A DNA stretch of 43,808 nt, taken from contig BDDC01000020.1 of the NCBI GenBank assembly GCA_001662425.1, positions 1 to 43,808 of the forward strand. Reading direction: 5' to 3'. Each line of letters opens with the position of its first letter. The first letter of the stretch is position 1. This stretch comes from Chlamydomonas sphaeroides. Taxonomy: Eukaryota > Chlorophyta > Chlorophyceae > Chlamydomonadales > Chlamydomonadaceae. Below are positions 11,477-22,356 of this stretch, piece after piece. The translations under genes and the position numbers were made by a program. The notes beneath the pieces were generated by a model that saw nothing but the letters and a program-made list of their open reading frames with translations, was not told where the DNA came from and ran no database searches.

Positions 11477-12129
11477 GGAGGAGCTTCATTTGCGTCCACA
11501 CGCGTCGGAAGCGCTCCAAACAAACGTTCTTGTCCCACGAGCGCGAGCCGCGTGCCACCGACCCGCATGGATGCTGCTCACGATGTGCCTAGCTAGAGCG
11601 CGCTATGCAGCGCCCGGCCTCCCGGACGTTAGGCAGGCACAAGAGGCCTGTGAGCGCGCGTTGAGATCCACCTGGCCAAAATGCAAAAGCGGCGGCCGGG
11701 AATGGAGCCGCCGAGGGCTTGGGTGCCGGGGCGACCCTGACCAGGACAGAAGGAAGCGTTAGCGCCCCGGGGCTATCTAAAAGATACAACAACGGCGAAA
11801 GAAGGCAGCCGACGGTGCGAGGCGGAGACGCACGGCGGCGCTGTTGGCCCCTGAAGAGCTTCGGTCCGGTACGGTACAACCGAGTAGCATACAACGCATA
11901 CAACGCACGCCAACGCACGGTTGATGTGTCGCGCGCGGGCAGCGTATCTCGAGGTAAGAGCCACCCACCCATCATATTAATACATGAAGCACAGCGCAGC
12001 ACCATCCATCATGCCACGCGCTTGTCCGGGTGCATACGCGCGTCAGTGGAGCGCGTCCTTGGGGGAGCGCCGCTCCTCCGCACTCCCCCCTCCCTCCCTC
12101 CCCCCGATCCCTTACCCCTCCCCTCCCGT

Positions 12130-15100
12130 CTAAGATGGCGGAGGCTGCTCCGGGAACACGGACACGAGCTCAATCTCGATTAGCCACTCCCTGTTCACCA
12201 GCACCGGAACGCCCATCGTCGAGCGAGCAACCTGCGTCGCGGAAAGCGGATGTGTCGGGGGTTCAACCCACGTGCTCTTCAGAATGGCCTGCCAGCCAAC
12301 TGGTGCCCCCCATCCACCCCGCCGAAACCCACACCAGCCCCACCTTTGGTGTGATGCCGGGCTTGTTCATGTACTCGGCGTAGGCAGCGAACCAGCCGTT
12401 GTAGTCGACGGTGTTGTTGAGGAAAGGGTCGGGCGTCAGGTAGACGCGCATGAAGACGGAGGACGACAGCGGCGAGGCGCCCGTGATGCCGGTCTCGTTA
12501 GCCAGGAACGCGAGGCGATCCAGAATGGTGCGAGCCTGGCGAGCGGAGGACAGCGCACAGGCTTGAGCTCGGAGCGGATGGGTGCGTCATACGGTCTACT
12601 CCGACCGGTGCTGACGGCTCGATGTTTACTGTTCCGCGGCCCTCTTCGTTCTCCCACCTGCTCGGTGGTGTTGCCGAAGCGCTCGCGAGAGCCCACGGGC
12701 GCCGAGGCGTTGCGCATGGCGGGCACGGTGCCCGAGCTCCAGTCTGGGGGGCGGTGGCAGGTGACGCGGGCGTGTGGGGCGGGGGCGAGGTGGAAGCCAG
12801 GTGAGGGCGGCTGGGGGCTGTGGCAGGCGTGCGTGCGTGGGAAGGCACGGGCTGTGACCCATCCATGGGGTGCATGGGGCGGTGCTGTGCGCACTCACAG
12901 AGCGCGTGGTCCGCGGGGATAGAGACCCCGTTCAGGATATTCCCGGTGCCGTTGTTGCCCCACCGGACGAGGTCAGGAAGCACTGCGGGAGAGAGGGAGG
13001 GCAACACACGGGGCTGAGCGCGCGACACGCGTCTCGTGAAACTGTATCACGCGGCAGCGTCGTGGATGGCAGACATCGATCCAGGCCAGTCCGCACCTCC
13101 GGGGGTCCCCTTTGGCACGTACTCGAGGGGCGCGCGAGTCTGCGGGGAAAGGTCAGGGACGGGCAGGGCCCAGGGCGAGGGATGTCAGGCCTCCCTATCC
13201 AGCAATGCACAGTACTGCCCCATATGCGACTCTGCCGCTACGGCCCTGGACACCCACCGGGTACACGGCCACCAGCTCAATCTCCACCAGCCAGTCGGGG
13301 TCCACCAGGCCAGCCACAGCCAGCGTGGAGCGAGCCACCTGGGGTGGGATGGATGGGCGCGATGGGCGTTGGGATGGGCGGGGAAAGCAGGCAGGGAACA
13401 AGGAAGCGGCGGTACGTGCTTTCAGGTTGGCCTATGGCAGGGCGTCGTAGCCACGTCGGTGGATGGAGGTGTGCGCGGCCCGTGGTGGGGTACGGGGGAG
13501 CGTCACGCACCCGGGTGGATCCCCAGCGGTTAAAGAACATGGCATAGGCGGCGTTCCAGCCCGCGAAGTCGGTGGTGCCGTTCAGGAAGGGGTCCGCCAC
13601 CTGCGGCAGCAGAACACACGTGACATGCGATGTTGGGGGCGGGCGCAGCCGGGTGATCGCTAGGGTGACAGCATGGCTAGGGCCCTAGCCATGCTGTCAC
13701 CCTAGCGATCACCCTAGCCACCACCGTGGTCAAGTACCCAAAGCGCGCCTACACCCTGGCCACGAGATCCGCTGTGCTGCCACGATCCTCGCTAGCTGGG
13801 ACGCATCGCAACTCACCACATAGCATCGCACGTACACCGAGTCCGCCATCTGCAGGCCCTGCTCCGCCAGCAGGGCCTGGATGCGGGTCAGCACGCTGAT
13901 GGCCTGCAGTGCACACGTGGGCAATCGGGAGGTGGGCCGGCCAGGGTCCGCGAGCGTGTCGAGAAGGGTTGGGCATGGCGCGGCCTGAGTGCGGCATGCG
14001 CGCGACAGCTGCAACGGCCTGCTGGGCGTTGTCGTGCTGGGGACGTGCCCAGTAAGGTGCGGCGCGCGGTCCCACACCGAACCCTTCCCGAGGTAGGCAG
14101 GCGACCCGTCGCACCTGCTCGGTGGTGTTGCCGTAGCGCTCCCTCGAGCCGCGCGGCGCGGTGGCGTCCTTGAGGCCGGGCACGGTGCCGGAGGAGTGGT
14201 AGTGGGCGTAGCCGGTGGGGATGGAGACGCCAGACAGGATGGACGAGGTGGGGGCGCCCAGGCGCAGCAGCGTCTCGGGGCCGCCGGTGGCGGAGGCTGC
14301 GAGGTGCAAGGCAGGCAAGGCATGCAGCATGGGATGACGTCAAACGCAGGTGCGCGCGGCCTGCTGGATGGGCCTCCCTTCGCTGCGTCCGCAGCCTCGT
14401 GCCCCCGAGGCCTCAAACCCGTACGCACCGATCTCGTCTGGCGGTACGGCGCCCCTGGTGGGGTAGGCAGCCCACAGCTCGATCTCGATCAGCCAGTCCG
14501 GGTTGACGAGGCCGGTGACGGCCATGGTGCTGCGGGCGGTCTTGACGGAGCCGGGCCTGTTGAAGAACTGCGCGTAGGCCGCAAACCTGTGGGGATGGGG
14601 TGCAAGCCGCACACGATCGCATGGATTCACACCTTCCCTGGTAACTAGGGGCGCGTGGACCATGGGGGGCAGCTAGCTGTCCGCCGGCGCAACAGGACAC
14701 GCAGGATGGCCTCACCATCCGTTGTAGTCGACGGTGTTGTTAAGGAACGGATCAGCTACCAGGAAGACGCGCAGGTAGGTGGTGTCTGCGAAGGTGAGGC
14801 CTGCGGGGCTAGCAGGGAGGCAGAGGGTCTTGAGGGCAGGTGGGATGGCGTGGGCCAACGGAGAGTAGGCGATGCGGCGCGGTGGGAGCCAGGTCGGCGG
14901 TGCGAAGCGAGCCTGCCGGTTTGTCGCCTTGCTTACCCGCGTCAGCAAGCAGCAGCTGCAGGCGACCGAGGATGTTGACGGCCTGATAGAAGCCAAGGGA
15001 GGCAGCCACAACTTAGCTAGCAGCCAGAAGGTGCTCGGGGCGAGTGCTAAAGGTGGCGTGATGCCCAACGGCTGGCGCCTTTCTCGGCTGGCAGTAGCCA

Positions 15101-17020
15101 CGCGAGGCGCTCGCTGCGGTGGCACGTGCCGGCCGTGACTCCTGACCCGGCATTGCATGGGGCCCCGGCTCTCTGCCTCCGGCCACACGCCCTACCTGCT
15201 CGGTGGTGTTGCCGAAGCGCTCGCGGGAGCCGGCCGGCGCGGATGCGTTCTTGGGCAGGGGCACGGTGCCGGAGCTCCAGTCTGCGCGCAAGCAATATAT
15301 AAAGACAAAATAGGTGATTGGACTGGGAGCGTTGGGGAGGGGCACGGGATGGACGGGCGATTCGTGTGCGGGCGAGCTCAAAACCCAACAACGAAGGACA
15401 CGTCACTGGCTTGTTGCGCGTGGAAAGGGCCAGCGCGGACGGGTCGACGCTGCTGCAGCCATCGCCGCGCGCGCCACAGGCTCGTGACTTCGTCATGTCG
15501 CTGAAGCCATATGTATCTGCCCCCAGCCCGGCGCGGACTGGCACTCACACAGCGCGTGGGTGCCGGGGATGGTGACTCCGGACAGGATGGAGGAGGTGTT
15601 GGATCCGAAGCGCATCAGGGTGGAGGGCGCTGCGGCGTTGGAAGCGGAGGGAGGCAGGGGAGGCTGTGGTTCAGGGCCTTGAATGCTTGGGGGCATGCAA
15701 GTTTGTGCGCCGAGAATGCCACACGGCTGCAACGAGGTTGCGAAGTAACATGGAGCGATCGAAGGCTCTGTGCGACATGCCTGCGTGTGGATGGAGTCAG
15801 GCGCTGGACCAGATGAGGCACACTCACTTTCGGGCACGACGCGAGGTGGCGGCGCCGGGGGCGAGGGCGGCGGAGAAGGAGGCGATGGGCGAGGCGGCGT
15901 TGGCGGTGGCGGCGGGTTGGGTGGCGGCGAGGGCGGCGGCGACGGCCGCGGCGGCGGCGAGGGCGGCCGGGGAGGGAGCGGCGGCAGCTGCGAGGCGAGG
16001 GTTGAGTCCAGCGCAGGAACGCATGGGGGTAGACTGAAAAGTTAATTAGCAGCACCAGCTTTTAACTAGTGCAGCTCAAGGGTGGTGAACCGGGCCGCTA
16101 GACATGCATCCGGAATGGGGAAAGGGAGAGCCCCCAGCCGGCGGGCCACCTCTTTCCACGTAGGGGTCGTAATACTGGGCCGGACCCCTTTCAGCAGAAG
16201 CCCATACCTTACCGTGCAAGCCGGAATGGTTGCCTTGAGGCAGCGGCTTGTGACGGACTGGACCCAAGCCAGGTAGCGAGAAAGCGTGGGCGAAAAGGTG
16301 AAGACACACTTGAGCTCACGCCAGCATAATGCCGGGATCTGCGTGAGGCAGATATGGAAGCCGGGACATCGATCAGTACAGGCTGTCATACGGCCTCATT
16401 GCATTGCCGTGCGCGGCCCCGAGCCACGACATCGCACCGTGGCGATAGCGGCCTCGCAGGCGTCGTTGCAGTTGCCCACAGCGCAGCCGAACTCTCTAAT
16501 GCATGGCTGCAGCGTTCGCAACGTCATGTTGTTGCACGCCAGAGGCAGGCGGAGCGCCGCGACGGCGTCGATAGCATCGTCTAGGTCGCGCTTAAACGAG
16601 TTACCTGCGTGAGGACCATCGGGCGTAGGATGGGGCACTACATGCATACGGATGTAGACTCGCGCGACGTGCATACCCTAGGGCGTCCCCTGGAATGTAG
16701 CCGCTGTCAAGGAAGGCTAGCTGATGGCGCTCGGCAAATTGAGAGCAGCTGGCGGGCGGATCGTCTAGGGCTTGCTTGCTTGGCGCCGGTGGCCGTCCTC
16801 TCAAGGCCCCACCTACCCTTGAATCCAGTGAACTTCTGAGTGCAGCTGTTCTGAGCCTCCGCAAATGTCGACAGCGCCTGCGTGCACAGTGCGGGCGTTG
16901 CGTACGTACTCTTACAAAGTTCTCGCACTCGCCGCGTGCGCTTGTGCAATTTCCCAACGAACACACCAGACATATCACCAGCACAGTTGCGCCCAGCCTG
17001 GGCACATATGGGGTCCGCAT
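12130..17020 (-). CDS. Secreted tandem (three-domain) RidA-family imine deaminase
   Basis: RidA enzymes hydrolyse 2-imino acids and enamines left by amino-acid-processing flavoenzymes. The solid part runs 16208-16338, 15828-16033, 15549-15629, 15196-15281, 14937-14982, 14716-14800, 14429-14586, 14115-14296, 13817-13903, 13511-13600, 13258-13338, 13097-13139, 12899-12982, 12658-12743, 12344-12535 and 12130-12231 (TAG); every splice phase matches and gives 579 residues. Exon 15828-16033 encodes an SPPP/PPSPPP spacer typical of volvocine extracellular proteins. Three RidA domains follow, each with SILSGV/NILNGV, SSGTVP, DPFLN, a W..AY segment, then ARST and IEIE; the catalytic-type Arg of ARST is present in all three. 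Further upstream, ATG 17020 opens a strong signal peptide (MRTPYVPR, core LGATVLVICLVCSL), and 16438-16612 encodes a Cys-rich stretch (CNNM..CIREFGCAVGNCNDAC). Exons between 16613 and 16915 are unresolved: candidate introns are very short (about 40-75 bases) and phases are awkward, so an error or lesion is possible. It is divergent from the oxidase gene at 17600. Confidence 0.85.
13651..13714. repeat. Perfect 64-bp palindrome (two 32-base arms, no spacer)
   Basis: The left arm begins GGGTGATCGCTAGGG at 13651 and the right arm ends CCCTAGCGATCACCC at 13714, with the centre at GGG|CCC (13682/13683). All 32 pairs match. It lies in the RidA intron 13601-13816 and would form a long hairpin in pre-mRNA or a cruciform in DNA. 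No coding capacity is seen. Confidence 0.95.
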
Positions 17021-17599
17021 GCTTTCGGCCAGACTGAGATGTTGGTCGATGGCTTCTAGAACCCCCTATTCTATCTGTAGAATGGGTAAATGAATTACGC
17101 ACCAAGTTATGTCATCACAAGGGCTTTCACAGTCGGCTTACGCAATCGCATGGCGTCGGTAAATCCGGGTCCTGCACCTGTCGGACATACGGACTGGGGT
17201 TTGTTGGAGGGTTCCACTTGCATCGGTCCAGAGGCCTGCTTATAGGCGGCTGCGCAAACCTCAATTGTTAACAGGAAGTACGCGGGACTTGCCAGCGTCA
17301 CGGAGAGGCACGTGGCAACACTTGTAACGAACTGTCTGCCGCCAACATATCTTCATCAGTAGGTCAGCCGGCAGGACCTGCTACACTTAGCGAAACGTAG
17401 CAGCATCGCAATCAGGCATGCGGCAGGGCTTGCAGCGGGCTCTTCCGGCGTTGCGAAGTATCTGTCAGCCGCCTGGCTGCCGAAACCGGTTGTATGTGCC
17501 GATAACATATGCTCGCCTTGTTGTCGATATTGTCCTTGCATCAGCAGGGAAAGGAGACGCCGGCTTCGGTTTCCAACGTTTCCACACCTAGGGTTCATA
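17021..17599. promoter_or_regulatory. Shared divergent promoter region of RidA (-) and oxidase (+) genes
   Basis: The 579 bases between ATG 17020 (-) and ATG 17600 (+) are noticeably less GC-rich than the flanking exons and hold no supported exon. Because the two genes are head to head and their products act on the same pathway, this is the natural place for common control, for instance by nitrogen status. I cannot point to a specific TATA box or factor site. Confidence 0.6.
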
Positions 17600-20500
17600 A
17601 TGGCGCGACTTCACGGCGCTACACCGCTGCTGCTTGCGGCGCTCGCAGCCGTCATGATCGCAACACCAGCGGTAGGTCCTGCTGATCTGAAATTGCCGCT
17701 CCTTAGTGAGCTGCGGGCGGACGTAAAAATTGGAGGAAAATTGCCGATCATCACTCTCACCGCCACTTGTTTGTCATTGACTACCCACTGCACGCCGAGA
17801 TGCATGGCGGCTCAGTTTTACTGCCGGTGACGCCTACTCGTTGTCTCTAGAATGCCGGGCGTATGCATAGGATGTCTCTCCACACCTGTCGTCGCATGCC
17901 CAACCGTCGCAGCTTGCCGTCAACTATCTCCTACCGACCGAGTCCGGCGAGTTCAAGAGCACGAAGTCCATGCCATCACGATGTGACGTGGCCATCGTGG
18001 GCGGGGTGAGTTCCGTTATCGCACCTGCGCATGCCCGCATTTGCACACGACTTCAGCAAGCTGCACGTACCCCTGACCCCCGAACACGCGCCCCAGGGAT
18101 GTGGTGGCATCTACAGCGCTTACCGCCTGCTGAGTGGCGTGACACCCAAGCCCAGCGTCTGCGTGTTTGAGGCCACTAACCGCGTTGGCGGCCGGTGCGT
18201 GCCTGGGGCGGTGGCGGGTGCGACCAGGACTTGCTTGCGTGTGGCATCGATGTAGCGTCGCGCGCTTACTTCGGCCCTCGACCGCAACCCAAGCTCCAGT
18301 GTCGCGCGACCCCGTATAATTCTTGCAATTTGCTGTCACCGGCCGGATGTGCGGGCCACGAGGCCCCGCCCAGCGCCCAGCCCACCTGCTTGGTCCACCC
18401 CCGCCCAATGCACAACGGACGCCTCCCCCCCCCCTTCCTCTCCACAGGATCTTTACTATCCGCAACGTTGGCACCATGCGCGACATGACCGTCGACCTTG
18501 GGGCTTACCGCTACGTCGACGGTGAGAGCGGGGCTTCTAGAATTGAGCCAGCGTGGATGTCAAGGAAGAGCGGGGTTGCGCGGCCGAAGTGTGGTTGTCC
18601 AGCAAGGGTTACTGCCGGTGCGCGCGTGGCCAGCGCACCTAGCATCCGCGCCAGCGGCGCCCAGACGACGTGGCCAGGCTGCCAGAGGTCTTCAATTGCT
18701 TGGTGACCGTGCTGGGCCGTGACGTCCGTTGGTTCCGCGCCCCCTGTGCCGTACAGGAAGCCACACGCTCGTCCAGGGCATCGTTGAGAACCTGCTCAAG
18801 ATGAACTACACCTTGTACGACGTGAGATCTGCCGTACCGTAACAGCGTAACTGATTGCACGGTTACCTGTCCGCGCCGTCGCCGACTCGCCACCTGCAAC
18901 ACCCTCCGCCAGCGCAGTACATGCACGCGCCGCCCTTCAGCGCTGACGCCTAGCCCGACCGTTCCCCACACCCTCATGACTGCCTGACGCGCTTATCGCG
19001 CCCGCAACCCCGCATCGTGCCCTCCGCACGTCCGCAGCCCGCCAGCACCGTGTTCCGTAAGATCGTGGACGGCAACGGCGATGACCTGGGCTTCGTGTCC
19101 TTCGTGGAGGGCCTGGTCAAGGTGCGTGCCGTGGCCCCCACTCTCTTCGCACGACCACTCCTCACGTCGCCAGACACGAGCAGCGCACGCCCCGCTGCCA
19201 GCTAGCGGGCGCGAGAGCGGACAATCCAGAGCCTTGGTTGCGAGCCGCTCGGCGCCTGTGCATGCCCGCCTGCCCCATGGATGCCGCAGATTTCGATGCC
19301 ACTGGGCCTCAAGATGTACTTCAACTCGCCCGTCTCGGCGGTGGGTGGCCGCGAGCCGAGCCCCTCACGGGTGCCATGTCCGTGCCCGCCCCCAGGCAAA
19401 CTGCCGTCCGTGCTGCCGGCTGCCGAAAACCACTCCCGTGGTCCTCTCTGACTCTGGGCCCCCATGTTTCGTGCCGGTCTTGACCCAGGTCAACAAGGTT
19501 GCAGGCGGCTACATGCTCTCTGTCATGGACTCCAAGGGCAAGGTGCGGAACATACAAACAGCGCCGGCATGCTGCCCACCACGCAAGGTCCTAGCTGGCG
19601 GCCGCGCCAGCAGCGCCTCACGCCTCTGTGTTACGTTACCCCAAGCCTGACGTGCCTCCCGCTTGCGCCCCGGCCTTACACGCCGTCCACACCCGCAGAT
19701 CGTTATGGTCAGCGCGGGCAAGGTCATTTTCAATACGCCGCAGCGCCCGCTGTACCGCATCCTGCAGAACTCCAACCTCTTTGCCGCCAACATCCCCTGG
19801 GCCAAGGTGAGGCACACCGCTTACAATAAAAGCCAAGTGTCGGTCCATTGTGCCTGCACACGTCTGACCCGTCGGCGCGCACGGCGCCGCCAAGCCGGGT
19901 CCAGCCCCCTCGTCCGACGCTGAGCTCCCCGACCCTCAGGCCCTGGAGATGCCGTACCCGTTCATGGCCGCCAAGATGTACCTGTACTACGAGGGTAGGG
20001 TTTCAAGGGTTTCAAGGGTTGCGGGTTTCGAGATTTTAGGTTAGGGTTTTAAGGGTTTTCAATGGTCAAGGGTTTCGAGAATTTAGGTTGTCGGGTGAAC
20101 AGTCTAGGTGTCGCGGCATGCCTGCGTCGGCCGCTCACCCTTCTCTTCCCCAACCCACCCTGCCGCCCGCCCTGCGCCCACCCTGCCGCTCAACCGCCTG
20201 CCACAGATGCTTGGTGGGTCTACATGAACAAGACGACGGGCTCGCTCAACGACCCCAACTTCAACAACGCGACCACCTTCAACGATACTAACCTCTTCAC
20301 GACGCCGCCCCTGCGCGGCCGCTACCACGATGGCGGTGAGGCACCGGGGGCGGGCTGCCTCGTGCTCGGCTTCCCTCGCTCGCTCGTTGCTGACCCGCCG
20401 ACTCACGCTTGCCCTGGCAGTGGGCCTTGGTGCTACTCGGCCTGTCCCAACAACTTCCTGCCCTCTCCTCTCCTCCCCTCACCGCCCCCAGACTGGAAGT

Positions 20501-22356
20501 GCAACGCCGACAACACCAAGTGCCACGGCCTCTTCATGTGAGCCTAGCACGGCGCACCTGCCCCCTTAGCTGGTGCATGGTGCCAACAAAGAGCGCCCTA
20601 GATGGGTTATAAAGGGATCCACAACTCCATGCAGAGCTAGACCCACGTGTCGTCACGATGAGCGCCCGCCAACTCGTGCCGTACTCGTGCCGTACTCATG
20701 CCATTCCATATTGTCGCACAGGTTCACGTACGCCTCGGACTCTTCCGGCACCTACAACAGCGGCGGACAGGGCTTCAACATCCTGCCGTACGGCGGCGTC
20801 GTACCGCGCTTCTACTGGAACTACATGGTCAACCCCGACACCTCCAAGCCCTACGTCGTGCTCGACGCCACCAGCAGCAGCGGCGCCAACCTGATCAAGG
20901 CCGCACACGATAAGGTGCGCGAGGCGGACGTTCGCAGACCGCCGCACGGCCTGCTCTGCTGGCGACCTGGCGCATTTACGAGTCGTTGGCGCGGGCCTAG
21001 CGGTTGCCTGGTCGAAGCAGCGGTGACAGACCGTGAAGTCCGCGCGATGACTTGGACCGCCCGCTGCGCATGCCCGTCCAGCCTCCTCCTGCTAGCGGCC
21101 CCATCCAGCCTCCTACCAACTCCCTGTTTCGCGCTACCTCGGCCCGCAGCTCGTGGCGTGGCACATCACCAACGGCGCGCCCATCCCCGAGCCCTACGCC
21201 TCCACCTACCCCACCCAGGTGCGCCGCTGCCTCACACGGACCCGTGAGCTGGGGTCATGGCATCCTCGCAGCCTTGCGGATGCCCCTTGCTGCTCAGCCC
21301 CCGGTCAAGGCAGCACGTGGCAGCCAGCGCGGTAGTGTCCATGCTAGGGCTCCCGGTGTTTGCTGCTGCTCCGCGTGGTTTGACACATGCCTTGCGGTAC
21401 CCCTGCCGTACGCCAACCGCAGGCCGTCATCGGCGTGTGGGACCCCCAGATCACCTGGACCGGCGGCGCGTGGCACGGCTACAAGGTCAGAGCCTGATCC
21501 CCAACCTCGGCCCGTCCTCGGCTTTGCTAGCATACCCTGCCACCCTGCCACCCATAGCGCCCCTCCCCAGTAACAACTTTGACCCTGATCGCCCGCATCG
21601 CGCCCCAAACCGCAGAACGGCAACTTTGCTCGCAACATGTCGCTCAGCTACACCGACCCCACCCGCGCCGTGCCCATCGCGTCCATCAAGCCCTTCCCCG
21701 ATGAGCAGATCTACGTCGCCAACGAGGCCTTCTCCGTCGAGCAGGTGCGTGCCGATCCTTACCGTACCGCCACACGGCGCTACGGAGTCCGGCACGCGTC
21801 TCACGTCAAGCACTGCTACGCAAACTTGTGACCACCACAGGCCCAGCCCGCTGTCTACCTGCTGGCACAGCCCTGCAACCCCCTTCTCTTGCCCGGGCGC
21901 TCCTGGTGACACAGCCCCTCCCCTGCCTCCAACCCCTTGCAGGGCTGGGCAGAGGGCAGCCTGATCATGGCCGAGAACGTGCTCAAGCACTTCGGCGCAG
22001 CCCGGCCCACCTTCCTCACCCCTGAGCGCCACGACTGCGTGAGTATCAGGGTGCTTCGCTCCGGCCGGCAGCGAGGGCCGGCGTCGCTGCAACCTCATCT
22101 TCAAGGGTGGACCGCCGCCACTGCCGTACACTGCCGTTTGGTGACTCGACCGTATGCTACCCTCTGCTTGCAGGTGCTGCACGAGACATTCCGCTACAAC
22201 GCCACGTTCTGCTCAGCTTCGCTCAACCCGCTCATCCAGGGCCTCGTACGGCGTCGCGCCACGGCCGACGAGACCGCCGCCACCACCGCCACCGCCGCCA
22301 CCACCGCCACCCTCGGCGGCCGCATGGGCAAGCTGTTTGGCATGGCGTCGGCCTAG
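17600..22356 (+). CDS. LAO: Secreted FAD-dependent L-amino-acid oxidase-type amine oxidase
   Basis: Eighteen exons chain in phase: 17600-17671, 17913-18005, 18097-18194, 18448-18521, 18757-18821, 19038-19121, 19290-19340, 19489-19542, 19699-19806, 19940-19994, 20207-20335, 20492-20537, 20722-20914, 21150-21218, 21423-21485, 21616-21744, 21943-22038 and 22174-22356 (TAG), giving 553 residues. Residues 1-26 form a signal peptide ending ATPALA before VNYLLP. An intron splits the Rossmann FAD motif VAIVGG|GCGGIYSAYRLL. Next come the family motif VFEATNRVGGR and DLGAYRYV.GSHTLVQGIVENLL, the latter as in L-amino-acid oxidases. Near the C terminus, IYVANEAFS followed by GWAEGSL is the amine-oxidase FAD-contact region. 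Five N-x-S/T sites (NYT, NAT, NDT, NMS, NAT) fit a secreted glycoprotein. The reaction would release ammonium (via an imino acid), a 2-oxo acid and hydrogen peroxide outside the cell. Length and secretion fit the extracellular LAO of Chlamydomonas; which paralog (LAO1, 2 or 3) I cannot tell. Confidence 0.9.
19993..20096 (+). repeat. Telomere-like degenerate repeat in an oxidase intron
   Basis: The stretch reads GGGTTTCAAGGGTTTC...GATTTTAGGTTAGGGTTTTAAGGG and so on. It contains close matches to the TTTTAGGG telomere unit amid GGGTTTCAA variants. It lies in intron 19995-20206, starting almost at the donor site. Confidence 0.6.

Larger units (their letters stand above)
10144..12129. other. Intergenic region between convergent genes
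   Basis: The EF-hand gene (+) and the tandem RidA gene (-) converge here. Open frames at 10508-10977 and 11490-12183 have no splice chain or recognisable domain, and I treat them as chance. The stretch 11473-12129 is probably the RidA 3' UTR. About 11010-11155 holds degenerate TAGGGTT-like repeats. I see no RNA gene or transposon coding region. Confidence 0.5.

Noticed and set aside
15615..16055. Minus-strand frames reading MLLINFSVYPHAF... and MRSCAGLNPRLAAAA... as an N terminus or signal peptide
   Set aside because: Neither frame joins the next RidA exon in phase. The third frame gives an SPPP-rich spacer and matches phases on both sides (phase 2 in, phase 1 out).
18522..18756. Possible oxidase exon reading DDVARLPEVFNCLVTVLGRDV
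   Set aside because: No donor/acceptor pair keeps the frame. Direct joining of 18521 to 18757 gives YVDGSHTLVQGIVENLL in perfect phase and matches the L-amino-acid oxidase pattern.
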